A stretch of DNA of 64,000 bases from NCBI GenBank assembly GCA_947377725.1, contig CANCGX010000001.1, forward strand, positions 1 through 64,000. Reading direction: 5' to 3'. Made by a program: the position numbers and the translations under genes. The notes under the pieces were generated by a model. It did not search any database, had not been told where the DNA came from, and was given only the letters and a program-made list of their open reading frames with translations. Of this stretch, positions 1 to 9,230 are shown piece by piece (within the stretch, counting starts at the first letter, position 1; each line of letters starts with the position of its first letter). Origin of the DNA: Actinomycetota bacterium (GTDB taxonomy: Bacteria > Actinomycetota > Actinomycetes > Nanopelagicales > Nanopelagicaceae).

Positions 1-312
1 TTTATTGGCGGCGATGATGAGGGACAAGGCTTTGAAAATGAACATGAGGATGGTGAGGAAAGCGATGATGGCTATCGCGCGCCTCGCCCTAAGAAGAGTC
101 GAATTGCAACAATCAAACCCACTCCTTCTAAGACTCCTGCCAAAACTCCGACAGTGGCGCCGACACCAACATCAACCAGCAATTCTCTGGGGCTCACTAT
201 GGGGGCAGGGGTAATTAAAAAGACCATCACCTGCGTCAAAGGCAAGCAGATCAAGACGGTGAAGGCCCTAAAGCCAAAATGCCCAACGGGATTCACGCTC
301 AAAAATAAGTGA
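1..312 (+). CDS. C-terminal end of a secreted/surface protein (partial)
   Basis: The reading frame is open from base 1 to the TGA at 310-312 and gives the last 103 residues of a protein that starts outside the window. It opens with an acidic Gly/Glu/Asp stretch (about residues 3-25), then a Lys/Pro/Thr/Ser-rich linker (about 31-62), and ends in a basic two-cysteine motif, TITCVKGK followed by PKCPTGF, close to the C-terminus. Low-complexity linker plus short Cys tail suggests an extracytoplasmic protein. I recall similar Cys tails on secreted proteins of freshwater Actinobacteria, but could not check this. Function unknown. Confidence 0.7.
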   Translation, partial: FIGGDDEGQGFENEHEDGEESDDGYRAPRPKKSRIATIKPTPSKTPAKTPTVAPTPTSTSNSLGLTMGAGVIKKTITCVKGKQIKTVKALKPKCPTGFTLKNK

Positions 313-386
313 TTTAAGGCGATTATTGGCTGGATTACTCGTTTTGACCCCAACCGGAGTCTGTTAGTAACCTACTCCTCTGCCCG

Positions 387-408
387 TTAGCTCGTTCTGA
401 GGGGCTAA
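387..408 (+). promoter_or_regulatory. Hairpin in rplM leader
   Basis: TTAGCTC at 387-393 pairs with GGGCTAA at 402-408 (one G-T pair) around an 8-base loop, about 45 bases before the rplM start. No T-run follows, so it is not an obvious terminator. It could be an autoregulatory leader of the L13-S9 operon; this is inference only. The rest of 313-451 holds no recognisable gene. Confidence 0.25.
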
Positions 409-451
409 ACAATATGTTTGAAAAAGCATTTAATTAGGAAAGAGAGACCTC

Positions 452-913
452 GTGCGCACATATACACCTACCGCAGGTGACCAAGCCACAGCCCGCAAGT
501 GGCATGTCATCGATGCCGAAGGAATTGTCCTCGGACGTCTTGCAAGCCATGCTGCCGCAATTCTTCGCGGAAAGCATAAGACAACTTTTGCACCTCACAT
601 GGATATGGGTGACTTCGTCATCATCATCAATGCAGAGAAGATTGCACTCACAGGACAGAAGGCAAGCCAAAAGTTTGCTCACCATCACTCTGGTTTCCCA
701 GGTGGTATGACTTCTGTTGTTTATGCAGATTTGATTAACCAAGATCCAACTCGCATTGTTGAGAAGGCAATTCTTGGAATGATTCCTAAGAACAAGATTG
801 GTCGCTCTATTGCGACAAAGCTCAAGGTCTACGCAGGTCCAACACATCCACATGCTGCGCAGAATCCTTCAGTGTACGAACTCACTCAAGTTTCCCAATT
901 GACGAAGAAGTAA
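452..913 (+). CDS. rplM: 50S ribosomal protein L13
   Basis: L13 is an early-assembling large-subunit ribosomal protein. The 153-residue product has the L13 features [16 protein letters not shown], the GFPGGMTS segment and a [10 protein letters not shown] stretch. The start is GTG at 452, with a purine-rich ribosome site (AGGAAAGAGAG) a few bases upstream; it gives the expected N-terminus MRTYTPT. It is followed after 17 bases by rpsI, the conserved L13-S9 pair, so the two are one transcription unit. Length is normal for the family. Confidence 0.97.
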   Translation: MRTYTPTAGDQATARKWHVIDAEGIVLGRLASHAAAILRGKHKTTFAPHMDMGDFVIIINAEKIALTGQKASQKFAHHHSGFPGGMTSVVYADLINQDPTRIVEKAILGMIPKNKIGRSIATKLKVYAGPTHPHAAQNPSVYELTQVSQLTKK

Positions 914-930
914 TAGGAGCTATATAAAAA

Positions 931-1416
931 ATGTCAGACTTCGATACCCAAGTTGAGATCGACGAAGAAGTTCCTACTTCTTATTCATCAAGTACTCCTG
1001 CGGCTGCAACAAACCGCAATGCAATCAAGGCACCAGGTGGCGGCACCGGTCGCCGTAAAGAAGCAGTTGCACGCGTTCGTCTTATTCCAGGAACAGGCAA
1101 GTGGATTGTTAATGGAAAGACACTAGAAAATTACTTCCCAAATAAAGTTCACCAACAACTAGTTTCAGAACCTTTCCGCACAGTTGGTGCTGAAAACGGT
1201 TATGACGTTGTTGCTCGCATCAACGGTGGCGGAACATCTGGCCAAGCTGGTGCACTTCGTCTTGGAGTTGCTCGTGCACTCAATGAGATTGATCGCGATG
1301 CGAATCGTCCTTCACTTAAGAAGGCTGGATTCCTTACACGTGATCCACGTGTTATCGAACGTAAGAAGTACGGTCTGAAGAAGGCTCGTAAGCGTTCTCA
1401 ATACAGCAAGCGTTAA
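931..1416 (+). CDS. rpsI: 30S ribosomal protein S9
   Basis: S9 is a small-subunit protein whose basic C-terminal tail reaches the P-site tRNA. The product is 161 residues: an acidic, Ser/Thr-rich N-terminal extension of about 37 residues common in actinobacterial S9, then [14 protein letters not shown], the [11 protein letters not shown] loop, and the typical C-terminus [18 protein letters not shown]. An AGGAG ribosome site sits about ten bases before the ATG. It is the second gene of the rplM-rpsI unit. Confidence 0.97.
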   Translation: MSDFDTQVEIDEEVPTSYSSSTPAAATNRNAIKAPGGGTGRRKEAVARVRLIPGTGKWIVNGKTLENYFPNKVHQQLVSEPFRTVGAENGYDVVARINGGGTSGQAGALRLGVARALNEIDRDANRPSLKKAGFLTRDPRVIERKKYGLKKARKRSQYSKR

Positions 1417-1452
1417 TTCGCTTCTCGCTCAGTTATTTACAGGCGAAATTAA

Positions 1453-2805
1453 ATGGCCCTCTTTGGCACCGACGGTGTAAGAGGGCTAGCCAATCGCGAT
1501 CTCACTGCTGAATTAGCACTCGATCTAGCGGTTGCCGCAGCTCACGTATTAAGTGAAAAAGGCGCATTTTCAGGTCATTCCAATAGCGATCGCCCTAAAG
1601 CAGTTGTTGGACAAGATTCCCGCGCATCAGGTGAATTTCTTGAAGCGGCAGTCGTGGCTGGTTTAGCAAGTGCCGGAGTAGATGTTTACCGTGTTGGCGT
1701 TCTTCCAACTCCCGCGATTGCACACCTTGTGGCAGAAAGCGGAGCAGATCTAGGCGTGATGCTCAGCGCTTCGCACAATGCAATGCCGGATAACGGAATC
1801 AAGTTCTTTGCAAAAGGTGGCGGAAAACTCGATGATGCACTTGAAGCGGCGATTGAATCAAAATTAAAAGAGCCATGGGATCGCCCAATTGGAAGCGACG
1901 TTGGTCGCGTTGTTTTGGATGAAAGCGCTCAAGAGCGTTATATCTATCATCTGCTTTCCTCACTTTCGACTCCACTTACAGGATTAAAAATTGTTGTTGA
2001 TTGCGCAAATGGCGCCTCATCCCGCGTTGCTCCAAAAACGTATATTCGCGCAGGAGCCCATGTCACTGCAATTCACTCCACACCAACCGGGTTAAATATC
2101 AATGAAAATTGCGGCTCAACCCATATGGAAAGTCTCATTGCGAAAGTAAAAGAGGTTGGCGCAGATTTGGGAATTGCGCATGATGGCGATGCAGATCGCT
2201 GTCTCGCAGTTGACCACGAAGGAAATTTGATTGATGGAGATTTCATTATGGCGATACTTGCTGCGTCTTGGAAAGAGCAAGGCAGATTAAAGAAGAATAC
2301 GGTTGTCGGAACAGTTATGAGCAACCTAGGATTTATGAAGGCAATGGAGTCACTTGGAATTGATGCTCCGACAACTGCAGTCGGAGACCGTTACGTACTT
2401 GAGAAGATGATTGCAGAAGACTACGTATTAGGTGGCGAACAATCTGGCCATGTGATTATGCGCGATTTTGCAAATACGGGAGATGGCATTCTTACCGCGC
2501 TTCAACTTATGCAAGCCGTAGTTACTTCGGGTAAGAGCCTCAAAGAGCTTTCCGGAGTCATGAAGCGATTCCCTCAAAGTCTTATCAATGTTAAAGATGT
2601 TAAGAAGGAGAAACTCTCTTCTTCGGAGAAAATTTCAAAAGAAATCGCAGCCCACGAGCAAGCTCTCGGGGGAAGCGGTCGCATTTTGGTCCGGTCATCT
2701 GGAACTGAAGCCTTGGTACGAGTGATGGTAGAGGCTGAAAGTACGGAGCTAGCCGATAAAATCGCGAGTGAGATTGCTTCTCTAGTACGATCAGAACTTC
2801 AGTAG
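1453..2805 (+). CDS. glmM: Phosphoglucosamine mutase
   Basis: GlmM converts glucosamine-6-phosphate to glucosamine-1-phosphate for UDP-GlcNAc and peptidoglycan. The 450-residue protein begins with the family hallmark FGTDGVRG, carries the phosphoserine loop SASHN (Ser107 is the expected catalytic residue), the metal loop DGDADRC and the phosphate-binding SSGTEALVRVM near the C-terminus. It lies 36 bases after rpsI and 30 bases before glmS, so enzymes of consecutive steps are adjacent. A weak AGGCGA ribosome site precedes the ATG. Confidence 0.96.
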   Translation: MALFGTDGVRGLANRDLTAELALDLAVAAAHVLSEKGAFSGHSNSDRPKAVVGQDSRASGEFLEAAVVAGLASAGVDVYRVGVLPTPAIAHLVAESGADLGVMLSASHNAMPDNGIKFFAKGGGKLDDALEAAIESKLKEPWDRPIGSDVGRVVLDESAQERYIYHLLSSLSTPLTGLKIVVDCANGASSRVAPKTYIRAGAHVTAIHSTPTGLNINENCGSTHMESLIAKVKEVGADLGIAHDGDADRCLAVDHEGNLIDGDFIMAILAASWKEQGRLKKNTVVGTVMSNLGFMKAMESLGIDAPTTAVGDRYVLEKMIAEDYVLGGEQSGHVIMRDFANTGDGILTALQLMQAVVTSGKSLKELSGVMKRFPQSLINVKDVKKEKLSSSEKISKEIAAHEQALGGSGRILVRSSGTEALVRVMVEAESTELADKIASEIASLVRSELQ

Positions 2806-2835
2806 AAACAACTAACGCGTAGATAGAGGGTTCGT

Positions 2836-4656
2836 ATGTGCGGAATTGTCGGTTACACCGGTAAGTCCGACGCTCTCTCACCCGTTCTAGAAGGACTCCG
2901 TCGCCTCGAATATCGCGGATATGACTCGGCAGGAATTGCTCTTCCAACGCAACCTGGTGAAAAACTTTGGATAGAAAAGCGTTCAGGAAAACTGGGAAAT
3001 CTTGAAGGTGTTCTTGGTGATGCAGTCCCTAAATCCCATAGTGGAATTGGACATACACGTTGGGCAACGCATGGCGGCCCAACAGATAAGAATGCACATC
3101 CCCATGTAGATAATGAGGGGAAACTGGCTCTCATTCACAATGGCATTATTGAAAATTATGTGGAACTGAGAAACGAACTCGAGAAGCGCGGCCATGTTTT
3201 CACTTCAGAAACCGATACTGAATCTGTGGTGCACTTGCTTAGCGATGCTCGCAAATCTCACAACGGTGATTTAGCCGCAGCCATGAGAGATGTATGTAAA
3301 GAGCTTCGTGGATCTTTTACTTTGCTTGCAATTCATTCTGACGATCCGGAGAGAATTGTTGGAGCTCGCAGAAATTCTCCTCTTGTGGTCGGCGTTGGCG
3401 ATGGAGAGAATTTCCTGGCATCTGACGTTGCTGCTTTTATTTCCCATACTAAGCGAGCACTTGAACTTGGCCAGGATGAAGTCGTAGATATAACGCCTCT
3501 ATCAATTACCGTTACTGATTTAAATGGCGCGGTTTTGCCACATAACGAATACGAAATTTCATGGGATGCCTCAGCTGCAGAGCGTGGAGGATTTCCACAT
3601 TTCATGCTGAAAGAGATTTACGAACAACCCAAAGCTGTAGCAGATACATTGATTGGCCGAACTCATGGTCTTTCGGAAGAGATCACAGCCGGCATTGACC
3701 TTAAGGCAATCACGAAGGTTGTAATCATTGCTTGTGGAACTGCTTATCACGCAGGCATGGTCGGGAAATACGCGATTGAGCGTTGGGCTGATGTTTCTGT
3801 GGATGTTGAGCTTGCATCGGAATATCGCTATCGCGAGCCAAGTATTGATAAGAACACTTTAGTAATCCCAATTTCTCAATCCGGTGAAACCATGGATACG
3901 CTGATGGCGCTTCGCTATGCGAAATCACACGGGGCCAAAATCTTTTCGGTATGCAATACAAATGGATCAACAATTCCACGTGAATCTGATGGTGTTCTTT
4001 ATACCTTTGCCGGACCCGAAATTGCTGTTGCCTCAACAAAAGCTTTCCTTACCCAACTTGTTGCGATGTATTTATTTGCACTTCACATGGGGCGCGTGCG
4101 TGGAACTCTTTCTCCAGAGCTCGATGCGCAATTGGCCCAAGAAATTGCTGAACTGCCTGGGAAGATTGAACAAGTTCTCGAAACAGTTGAGCCACTTCGT
4201 GAGCTCACACGTAAATTTAAAGATTCAACGTCGATGCTCTTCCTTGGTCGCCACGTAGGTTATCCAACAGCCCTTGAAGGAGCGCTCAAATTAAAAGAGC
4301 TTGCTTACATGCATGCCGAAGGATTTGCTGGGGGAGAGTTAAAGCATGGCCCAATCGCTTTGATTGATGAAGGCACTCCGGTCATCGCAATAATGCCTAC
4401 TGAAAATTCGTTGCTTAATGAAAAGATGGCCAGTAACGTCCAAGAAGTGAAAGCCCGCGGGGCAATTGTAATTGCGATTGGAGATGCCGATCTTCCTTCG
4501 GCAACTCACAATATTCGCATTCCTCATACTCATGAATTTTTACAACCAGTTCTTGCTGTTGTCCCACTTCAAGTTATCGCTTATGAAATGGCAGTAGCGA
4601 GAGGGAATGACGTCGATCAGCCACGCAATTTGGCTAAATCTGTAACGGTTGAATAA
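2836..4656 (+). CDS. glmS: Glutamine-fructose-6-phosphate aminotransferase (isomerizing)
   Basis: GlmS makes glucosamine-6-phosphate from fructose-6-phosphate and glutamine, the first committed step of amino-sugar synthesis. The 606-residue protein starts MCGIVGYTG, so Cys2 (Cys1 after Met removal) is the glutaminase nucleophile; the N-terminal glutaminase domain covers about 1-230 with GHTRWATHG. Two SIS sugar-isomerase domains follow (SQSGETMDT; ALEGALKLKELAYMHAEGF), ending in the usual DQPRNLAKSVTVE. AGAGGG precedes the ATG. The 30-base gap to glmM is too short for a glmS ribozyme. Confidence 0.97.
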   Translation: MCGIVGYTGKSDALSPVLEGLRRLEYRGYDSAGIALPTQPGEKLWIEKRSGKLGNLEGVLGDAVPKSHSGIGHTRWATHGGPTDKNAHPHVDNEGKLALIHNGIIENYVELRNELEKRGHVFTSETDTESVVHLLSDARKSHNGDLAAAMRDVCKELRGSFTLLAIHSDDPERIVGARRNSPLVVGVGDGENFLASDVAAFISHTKRALELGQDEVVDITPLSITVTDLNGAVLPHNEYEISWDASAAERGGFPHFMLKEIYEQPKAVADTLIGRTHGLSEEITAGIDLKAITKVVIIACGTAYHAGMVGKYAIERWADVSVDVELASEYRYREPSIDKNTLVIPISQSGETMDTLMALRYAKSHGAKIFSVCNTNGSTIPRESDGVLYTFAGPEIAVASTKAFLTQLVAMYLFALHMGRVRGTLSPELDAQLAQEIAELPGKIEQVLETVEPLRELTRKFKDSTSMLFLGRHVGYPTALEGALKLKELAYMHAEGFAGGELKHGPIALIDEGTPVIAIMPTENSLLNEKMASNVQEVKARGAIVIAIGDADLPSATHNIRIPHTHEFLQPVLAVVPLQVIAYEMAVARGNDVDQPRNLAKSVTVE

Positions 4657-5327
4657 TGTTTCGCAATCTTTCGTTAGAACGTAAGGCTGAAATGTGGAAA
4701 GCCATTCGAGGTTCTATCTGGCTTTTCTTTGGTTTCTTAATTGTTACTCAACAAGTTTTGGCAAAGGGTTATCTTTTTCAATTTGATCACTGGGTAAAAC
4801 ATCTCAAGCGCCATACGTTTCGCGGATTCTCGAGCCATCTCTTGCTTGCTATCGACGATATGGGATTACGAGGATTTACTGCCACAGTATTAATCCTTTC
4901 TTCACTCCTCATCGGCTGGAGATTTCGTTCTTGGCGTCCGTTCAACCTTTCAATACTGTCACTCCTACTTCTTAACGGCGTAGTAGGAATTGCGAAGCTT
5001 GCTTTTCACCGAGTTAAACCTCGATTGGCGAATGATTTGCTCCATACATCTGGTCTCTCGTATCCAAGTGGCCATGCAGCCAATGCGTTACTTACGTGGG
5101 GTCTCTTGGCCTATCTTATTTTTCGCTACACACACAAAGAACCGTTCGTTGGAATGAGGCTGGACTGGCTCGTAGCGGTTATCACTTTATCGGTCTGCAC
5201 GGTTTCTCTCATGCGCGATACTCATTGGTTCTCTGACTTGCTTGGAGGATTGCTCTTGGGAGGCTCACTTCTGGTCTTTGTCATCGCTGTTGATAGAGCC
5301 GTACCTTCTATTAAACAGCCTTCGTGA
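4656..5327 (+). CDS. PAP2-like membrane phosphatase with divergent active site
   Basis: This 223-residue membrane protein has several hydrophobic segments and a recognisable PAP2 (phosphatidic acid phosphatase type 2) core: KLAFHRVKPR (motif 1), YPSGHAAN (motif 2) and RDTHWFSDLLGG (motif 3). Two departures are visible: motif 1 has Lys-Pro where Arg-Pro is usual, and in motif 3 the Arg-to-His spacing is shorter than the usual SR-x5-H. Members dephosphorylate lipid phosphates such as undecaprenyl pyrophosphate, which would suit the cell-wall neighbours, but activity is uncertain. Its ATG overlaps the glmS stop by one base (TAATG), suggesting translational coupling. Confidence 0.75.
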   Translation: MFRNLSLERKAEMWKAIRGSIWLFFGFLIVTQQVLAKGYLFQFDHWVKHLKRHTFRGFSSHLLLAIDDMGLRGFTATVLILSSLLIGWRFRSWRPFNLSILSLLLLNGVVGIAKLAFHRVKPRLANDLLHTSGLSYPSGHAANALLTWGLLAYLIFRYTHKEPFVGMRLDWLVAVITLSVCTVSLMRDTHWFSDLLGGLLLGGSLLVFVIAVDRAVPSIKQPS

Positions 5328-5328
5328 T

Positions 5329-5334
5329 TAGGCT
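5329..5334 (+). promoter_or_regulatory. Leaderless -10 box of acpS
   Basis: TAGGCT lies exactly six bases before the acpS ATG, and no Shine-Dalgarno sequence is present. This matches an actinobacterial -10 (TANNNT) driving a leaderless mRNA. Confidence 0.55.
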
Positions 5335-5340
5335 ACGCAG

Positions 5341-5688
5341 ATGATTGAAGGAATCGGAATCGATGTTGTTGATATCGAGAGGTTTCGAGAATCCTTGATT
5401 CGCACTCCAGGGTTGAAGACCAAACTCTTTACAGATCGGGAGGCAGTTCTGCCCGTAGCTTCACTTGCTGCTCGATTTGCAGCTAAAGAAGCCTTAGCAA
5501 AGGCACTCAATGCACGATATGTATTTGCTTGGCAAGATTGTGAAGTAATTAATGAAGAGAGTGGGCGTCCTGCATTCATATTTACTGGGACGGTTGCCGA
5601 GAGAATTGATGGCGCGACAGTGCACCTCACCTTGTCGCATGATGCAGGAATTGCATCCGCGATGGTAATTGTGGAGCGCACCTCATGA
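5341..5688 (+). CDS. acpS: Holo-[acyl-carrier-protein] synthase
   Basis: AcpS transfers 4'-phosphopantetheine from CoA to acyl carrier protein. The 115-residue protein has the family pattern: [12 protein letters not shown] at the N-terminus with the metal-binding Asp, and [12 protein letters not shown] with the catalytic Glu-Lys. The C-terminus keeps [15 protein letters not shown]. It overlaps alr by four bases (ATGA). In many Actinobacteria an NAD(P)HX epimerase gene (nnr) sits between acpS and alr; here it is absent. The start looks leaderless. Confidence 0.95.
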   Translation: MIEGIGIDVVDIERFRESLIRTPGLKTKLFTDREAVLPVASLAARFAAKEALAKALNARYVFAWQDCEVINEESGRPAFIFTGTVAERIDGATVHLTLSHDAGIASAMVIVERTS

Positions 5689-6806
5689 CGTATCGAGCCT
5701 ATGTAGAGATAGATTTGCGAGCAATTGCGTCGAATATCGCTGCCGTAAAGAGAACAACGGACGCCGAAATTCTGGCTGTTGTAAAAGCAGATGCCTATGG
5801 TCATGGCTTAGTGCCTGTTGCTCAAGCAGCTCTGACTGCCGGTGCTTCATGGCTCGGCGTTGCACTTCTTGAAGAAGCAATTACATTGCGCAAAGCAGGA
5901 ATTTCTCACCGGACGATTGCTTGGTTGACGCCGCCCGGTGATGATTTTGAAAGCGCCCTGAAGCACGACATTGATATATCTATTTCATCTTTGAAGGTGT
6001 TACACGAAGTTCTCGCAGCAAGCCGTGCACTTGGTAAGAAAGCTCGCATTCATATAGAGGTAGATACGGGAATGCGCCGTGGTGGATTTCTTGGAGATTG
6101 GGAGACATTCCTTGAAGAAATTCTGAATGTGAAAGATGAGCTTCACATTGTTGGCCTTTGGACACACTTTGCACGCGCAGATGAACCTGAGGCTCATGCA
6201 ACAGAAGATCAGATAAAAGAATTTGAAAGTTTCCTCTCAGATTTGCATTCAATTGGAATTGAACCAGAGATTATTCACCTTTCGAATTCTGCAGCAACAC
6301 TTACGAGGCCAGCTGCGCATCGGTCGATGGTGAGACTTGGAATTGCAATGTATGGGCTAAGCCCCGATATAAAGACTCTGGGGGATGCTTCGCAATATTC
6401 TCTTAAGCCCGCCATGACTTTGAAAGCTAAATTGAGTTTGGTGAAACATGCCCCAAAGGGTTCAGCTGTGGGTTATGGAGGCACAGCGATATTGGAAAAT
6501 GACACGATTTTAGGTGTTGTTGTGCTTGGTTATTCAGATGGCATCCCTCGAAATAGCGATGCGAGCACTGGCATTTGGTTTGATGGAAAGAGAGCGCCTC
6601 TCGTTGGTCGAGTTTCAATGGATCAATTTGTAGTGAATCTTGGCTCGGAAAGTATGGCCACAAGTGGGGATTATGTAACTGTTTTCGGTACAACTTCTGA
6701 TGGAACTGGCTATTCGATTGATGAATGGGCGAACGCTTCCTCGACAATTAATTACGAGATTGTGACCCGAATTGCTTCCCGAGTGCCAAGAATCTATCTA
6801 AACTAG
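5685..6806 (+). CDS. alr: Alanine racemase
   Basis: Alr is a PLP enzyme interconverting L- and D-alanine for peptidoglycan. The 373-residue protein has the PLP-lysine motif [11 protein letters not shown] (Lys34), the phosphate-binding GYSDGIPR region, VGYGGTA with the second catalytic Tyr, and VSMDQFVV. The normal length and the ATGA overlap with acpS support a coupled start at 5685. Downstream, 53 bases separate it from the ABC transporter genes. Confidence 0.96.
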   Translation: MTYRAYVEIDLRAIASNIAAVKRTTDAEILAVVKADAYGHGLVPVAQAALTAGASWLGVALLEEAITLRKAGISHRTIAWLTPPGDDFESALKHDIDISISSLKVLHEVLAASRALGKKARIHIEVDTGMRRGGFLGDWETFLEEILNVKDELHIVGLWTHFARADEPEAHATEDQIKEFESFLSDLHSIGIEPEIIHLSNSAATLTRPAAHRSMVRLGIAMYGLSPDIKTLGDASQYSLKPAMTLKAKLSLVKHAPKGSAVGYGGTAILENDTILGVVVLGYSDGIPRNSDASTGIWFDGKRAPLVGRVSMDQFVVNLGSESMATSGDYVTVFGTTSDGTGYSIDEWANASSTINYEIVTRIASRVPRIYLN

Positions 6807-6859
6807 CCACGATATTTAGAGGCACTATTCAGCAACGCTGGTGAAGGTGGGGGATAACC

Positions 6860-7624
6860 GTGGGGTCGTCTTTGCTATCGATCTCCGATCTCACCGTTAA
6901 ATTTGGTGGCCTCACCGCTCTTTCAAATGTCCACATAGATGTGAACCCAGGCGAAGTTGTGGGACTTATCGGTCCGAATGGTGCTGGAAAAACTACACTT
7001 TTCAATGCGCTTACTGGATTTGCACCCGTTGCCGCCGGAAAATTAACGTTAGATGGAAAAGAGCACGCCTGGCCGAAGAGCCATCAATTAGTTAATTTAG
7101 GAATCTCACGAACTCTCCAAGGTGTTGGATTATTTCCAGACTTAACCGTTCTAGAAAATGTAATGGTAGGCGGCCAGAAATTTACCAAAGGCAGCGTGAT
7201 TAGGGCCGCGCTTGGCTTGGATGGATCGAATGAAGAATTCTTAGCAGAAAAAGCCGCAATTGCACTTGAAAAAGTTTATGCATCATCACTTAGCGAACAG
7301 AGAGCGGATTCGCTTCCTTACCCGGTGACAAAGCGTGTAGCGATTGCAAGAGCCCTCATGAGTGATCCAAGAATCCTGCTACTTGATGAACCTGCTGGCG
7401 GATTAGGATCGCAAGACATCGACTGGATGAATGGACTGATTCATAATCTAAAAACGGACACTTCTATTCTTCTCGTAGAACATCACATGGATGTTGTGAT
7501 GAATGTTTGCGACCGAATTTATGTTTTGAATTTTGGAGAGTTGATTGCAGAGGGCACACCTGAAGAAGTCCGAGAAAACCCAGCTGTAATCGCGGCGTAT
7601 TTGGGCACGGAGGCCGTTTCGTGA
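6860..7624 (+). CDS. livG: Branched-chain amino acid ABC transporter ATP-binding protein (LivG type)
   Basis: This 254-residue ATPase is the first gene of a five-component high-affinity amino acid transporter operon. It has Walker A GPNGAGKTT (about residues 38-46), Walker B ILLLDEP (172-178), an H-loop in VEHHMD and the LivG-type C-terminus ending in AYLGTEAVS. The ABC signature, normally an LSGGQ-like LSYGQQRR in LivG, reads LPYPVTKRV (152-160), which lacks the usual Ser-Gly/Tyr-Gly-Gln; this is odd for an active site. The start is GTG at 6860 after a GGTGGGGG stretch. It overlaps livF by four bases. Confidence 0.92.
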   Translation: MGSSLLSISDLTVKFGGLTALSNVHIDVNPGEVVGLIGPNGAGKTTLFNALTGFAPVAAGKLTLDGKEHAWPKSHQLVNLGISRTLQGVGLFPDLTVLENVMVGGQKFTKGSVIRAALGLDGSNEEFLAEKAAIALEKVYASSLSEQRADSLPYPVTKRVAIARALMSDPRILLLDEPAGGLGSQDIDWMNGLIHNLKTDTSILLVEHHMDVVMNVCDRIYVLNFGELIAEGTPEEVRENPAVIAAYLGTEAVS

Positions 7625-8334
7625 GCGCCTTAGACGTTAAAGATTTATCTGTAAGTCATGGAGCAATCACTGCAGTAAAGAAGTTGTCTTTTTCCATTGA
7701 ACAAGGCCAGCTTGCAGCGATAATCGGTTCAAATGGAGCAGGAAAGACAACTCTTCTGCGCGCTCTATCTGGATTGATTCCATCTTCCCATGGCACAGCT
7801 ACATGGAATGGGAAATCACTGCTCGGTGAGAAGCCAGAGGATTTAGTTCGTGCAGGGATAGTGCATGTCTCCGAGGGCAAATCGGTAATTCCAGAGCTCA
7901 ACGTTAAAGAGAATCTCGCGCTGGGCGGCATCTGGCGAAAAGATAAAAAGGATGTAGCGGTAGCTACAGAAGAAGTATTGGAACTTTTTCCTCGTTTGCG
8001 CGAACGTTTGCAGCAGTCAGCCGATACGTTGTCAGGCGGTGAACGTCAGATGCTTGCAATTGGTAGAGCGCTTATTGCAAGACCACAACTGCTTCTTTTG
8101 GACGAACCTTCATTAGGGCTTGCCCCACTCATCATTGAACAGATTTTTGAAGCCATCAATCAACTTCGCCATCGTTTAAACCTGACTGTCCTTCTCGTTG
8201 AACAGAATGCTATGAGCGCTCTAAAAATTGCAGATGTTGGGATCATTATAAATGTTGGGTCTCTTGTTACTTCCGGACCATCCAAAGAGTTGTTGGCAGA
8301 TGCCAATCTCCGAGCAGCATATTTGGGGTACTGA
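7621..8334 (+). CDS. livF: Branched-chain amino acid ABC transporter ATP-binding protein (LivF type)
   Basis: The second ATPase of the transporter, 237 residues, has a fully canonical set: Walker A GSNGAGKTT, signature LSGGERQMLAIGRAL, Walker B LLLLDEPSLGLAP and H-loop-like VEQNAM, typical of LivF. The start is GTG at 7621 inside the livG stop (GTGA overlap) and the stop overlaps the livH start by one base. With livG it energises the LivHM permease pair; its intact signature contrasts with the altered one in LivG. Confidence 0.94.
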   Translation: MSALDVKDLSVSHGAITAVKKLSFSIEQGQLAAIIGSNGAGKTTLLRALSGLIPSSHGTATWNGKSLLGEKPEDLVRAGIVHVSEGKSVIPELNVKENLALGGIWRKDKKDVAVATEEVLELFPRLRERLQQSADTLSGGERQMLAIGRALIARPQLLLLDEPSLGLAPLIIEQIFEAINQLRHRLNLTVLLVEQNAMSALKIADVGIIINVGSLVTSGPSKELLADANLRAAYLGY

Positions 8335-9230
8335 TGATAATTATCGATACCTTATTGATCGGATTAAGCAGCGGCGCCATTTATGCATTGATGGCTTTAG
8401 CACTTGTGCTTGTTTGGCGCTCCACTCGCGTCGTGAACTTTGCTCAAGCTGGACAGGCAATTCTTTCTACATATCTCGGTTATGAAGTAATGAACCGTAC
8501 TCACAGCTACTGGATCTCAATTCCATTTGCAATAGTTGGCGGAGCAGCGATAGCCGCGTTTATCGATGCGGTAATTTTGCGTTCCCTTGCGAAACGATCA
8601 CATAAAGGTTCAGTTTCAGAGATTGCGCCAGTTATCGCCACGTTGGGTTTACTTGGATTAATTCGAAGTCTCACCGGAATGATCTGGGGAAATGCATACG
8701 TCCAATATATATCGCCGCTTTCAGGTAAGGGCTACATGATTGGGAAGCACACGATTCCTTTCTCTCCACAAAATTTGATAATCGTTATTGGTGCACTTCT
8801 TGTCATGGGGATTTTTGCAACGATATTCAAATTCACAAATCTCGGCTTGGCGCTACGAGCAGCATCATTCCAACCAGAAATTTCACGATTAGCAGGAATT
8901 CGCGTAGATCGAATTCGCACGATTGGTTGGGCATTTGCTGGAGCTGCAGGTGCTGTTGCTGGAGCGCTCGTTACTCCGACGACGTATTTATCTCCAAATA
9001 GTTTGGATCTTTTGTTGGTCTCTGGCTTCGTGGCTGCAGTGATTGGCGGTTTGGACAGTTTGATTGGAGCAGTACTTGGCGGTCTTTTACTCGGAGTGGG
9101 ATTCGCTTTTATTCTTCAATACATAGGTGCTTCTGTGACATTTTCTGCCGCATTCATCATCCTCATTGTGGTCCTCTTTGTGCGTCCTCGAGGAATTCTA
9201 GGATCAAAGGTTGGGCGACGCGATGCGTAA
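8334..9230 (+). CDS. livH: Branched-chain amino acid ABC transporter permease (LivH type)
   Basis: A polytopic inner-membrane permease of 298 residues with about eight hydrophobic segments and the LivH signature region: SSGAIYALMALALVLVWRST at the start, VNFAQAGQAIL, GLALRAASFQPEISRLAGI and AVIGGLDSLIGAVLGGLLLG near the end. It pairs with LivM to form the channel. It starts one base inside livF (TGATG) and ends eight bases inside livM, so it is part of the same coupled operon. Confidence 0.94.
   Translation: MIIIDTLLIGLSSGAIYALMALALVLVWRSTRVVNFAQAGQAILSTYLGYEVMNRTHSYWISIPFAIVGGAAIAAFIDAVILRSLAKRSHKGSVSEIAPVIATLGLLGLIRSLTGMIWGNAYVQYISPLSGKGYMIGKHTIPFSPQNLIIVIGALLVMGIFATIFKFTNLGLALRAASFQPEISRLAGIRVDRIRTIGWAFAGAAGAVAGALVTPTTYLSPNSLDLLLVSGFVAAVIGGLDSLIGAVLGGLLLGVGFAFILQYIGASVTFSAAFIILIVVLFVRPRGILGSKVGRRDA

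Noticed and set aside
1389..1440. Hairpin AAGCG/CGCTT after rpsI as a terminator
   Set aside because: Five-base arms and no T-run; glmM follows closely and read-through is likely.
2806..2835. Possible glmS ribozyme before glmS
   Set aside because: The gap to glmM is 30 bases, far too short for the ribozyme.
5328..5804. 158-residue open frame on the minus strand over acpS and alr
   Set aside because: Both plus-strand genes are certain and overlap normally; the antisense product has no recognisable features.
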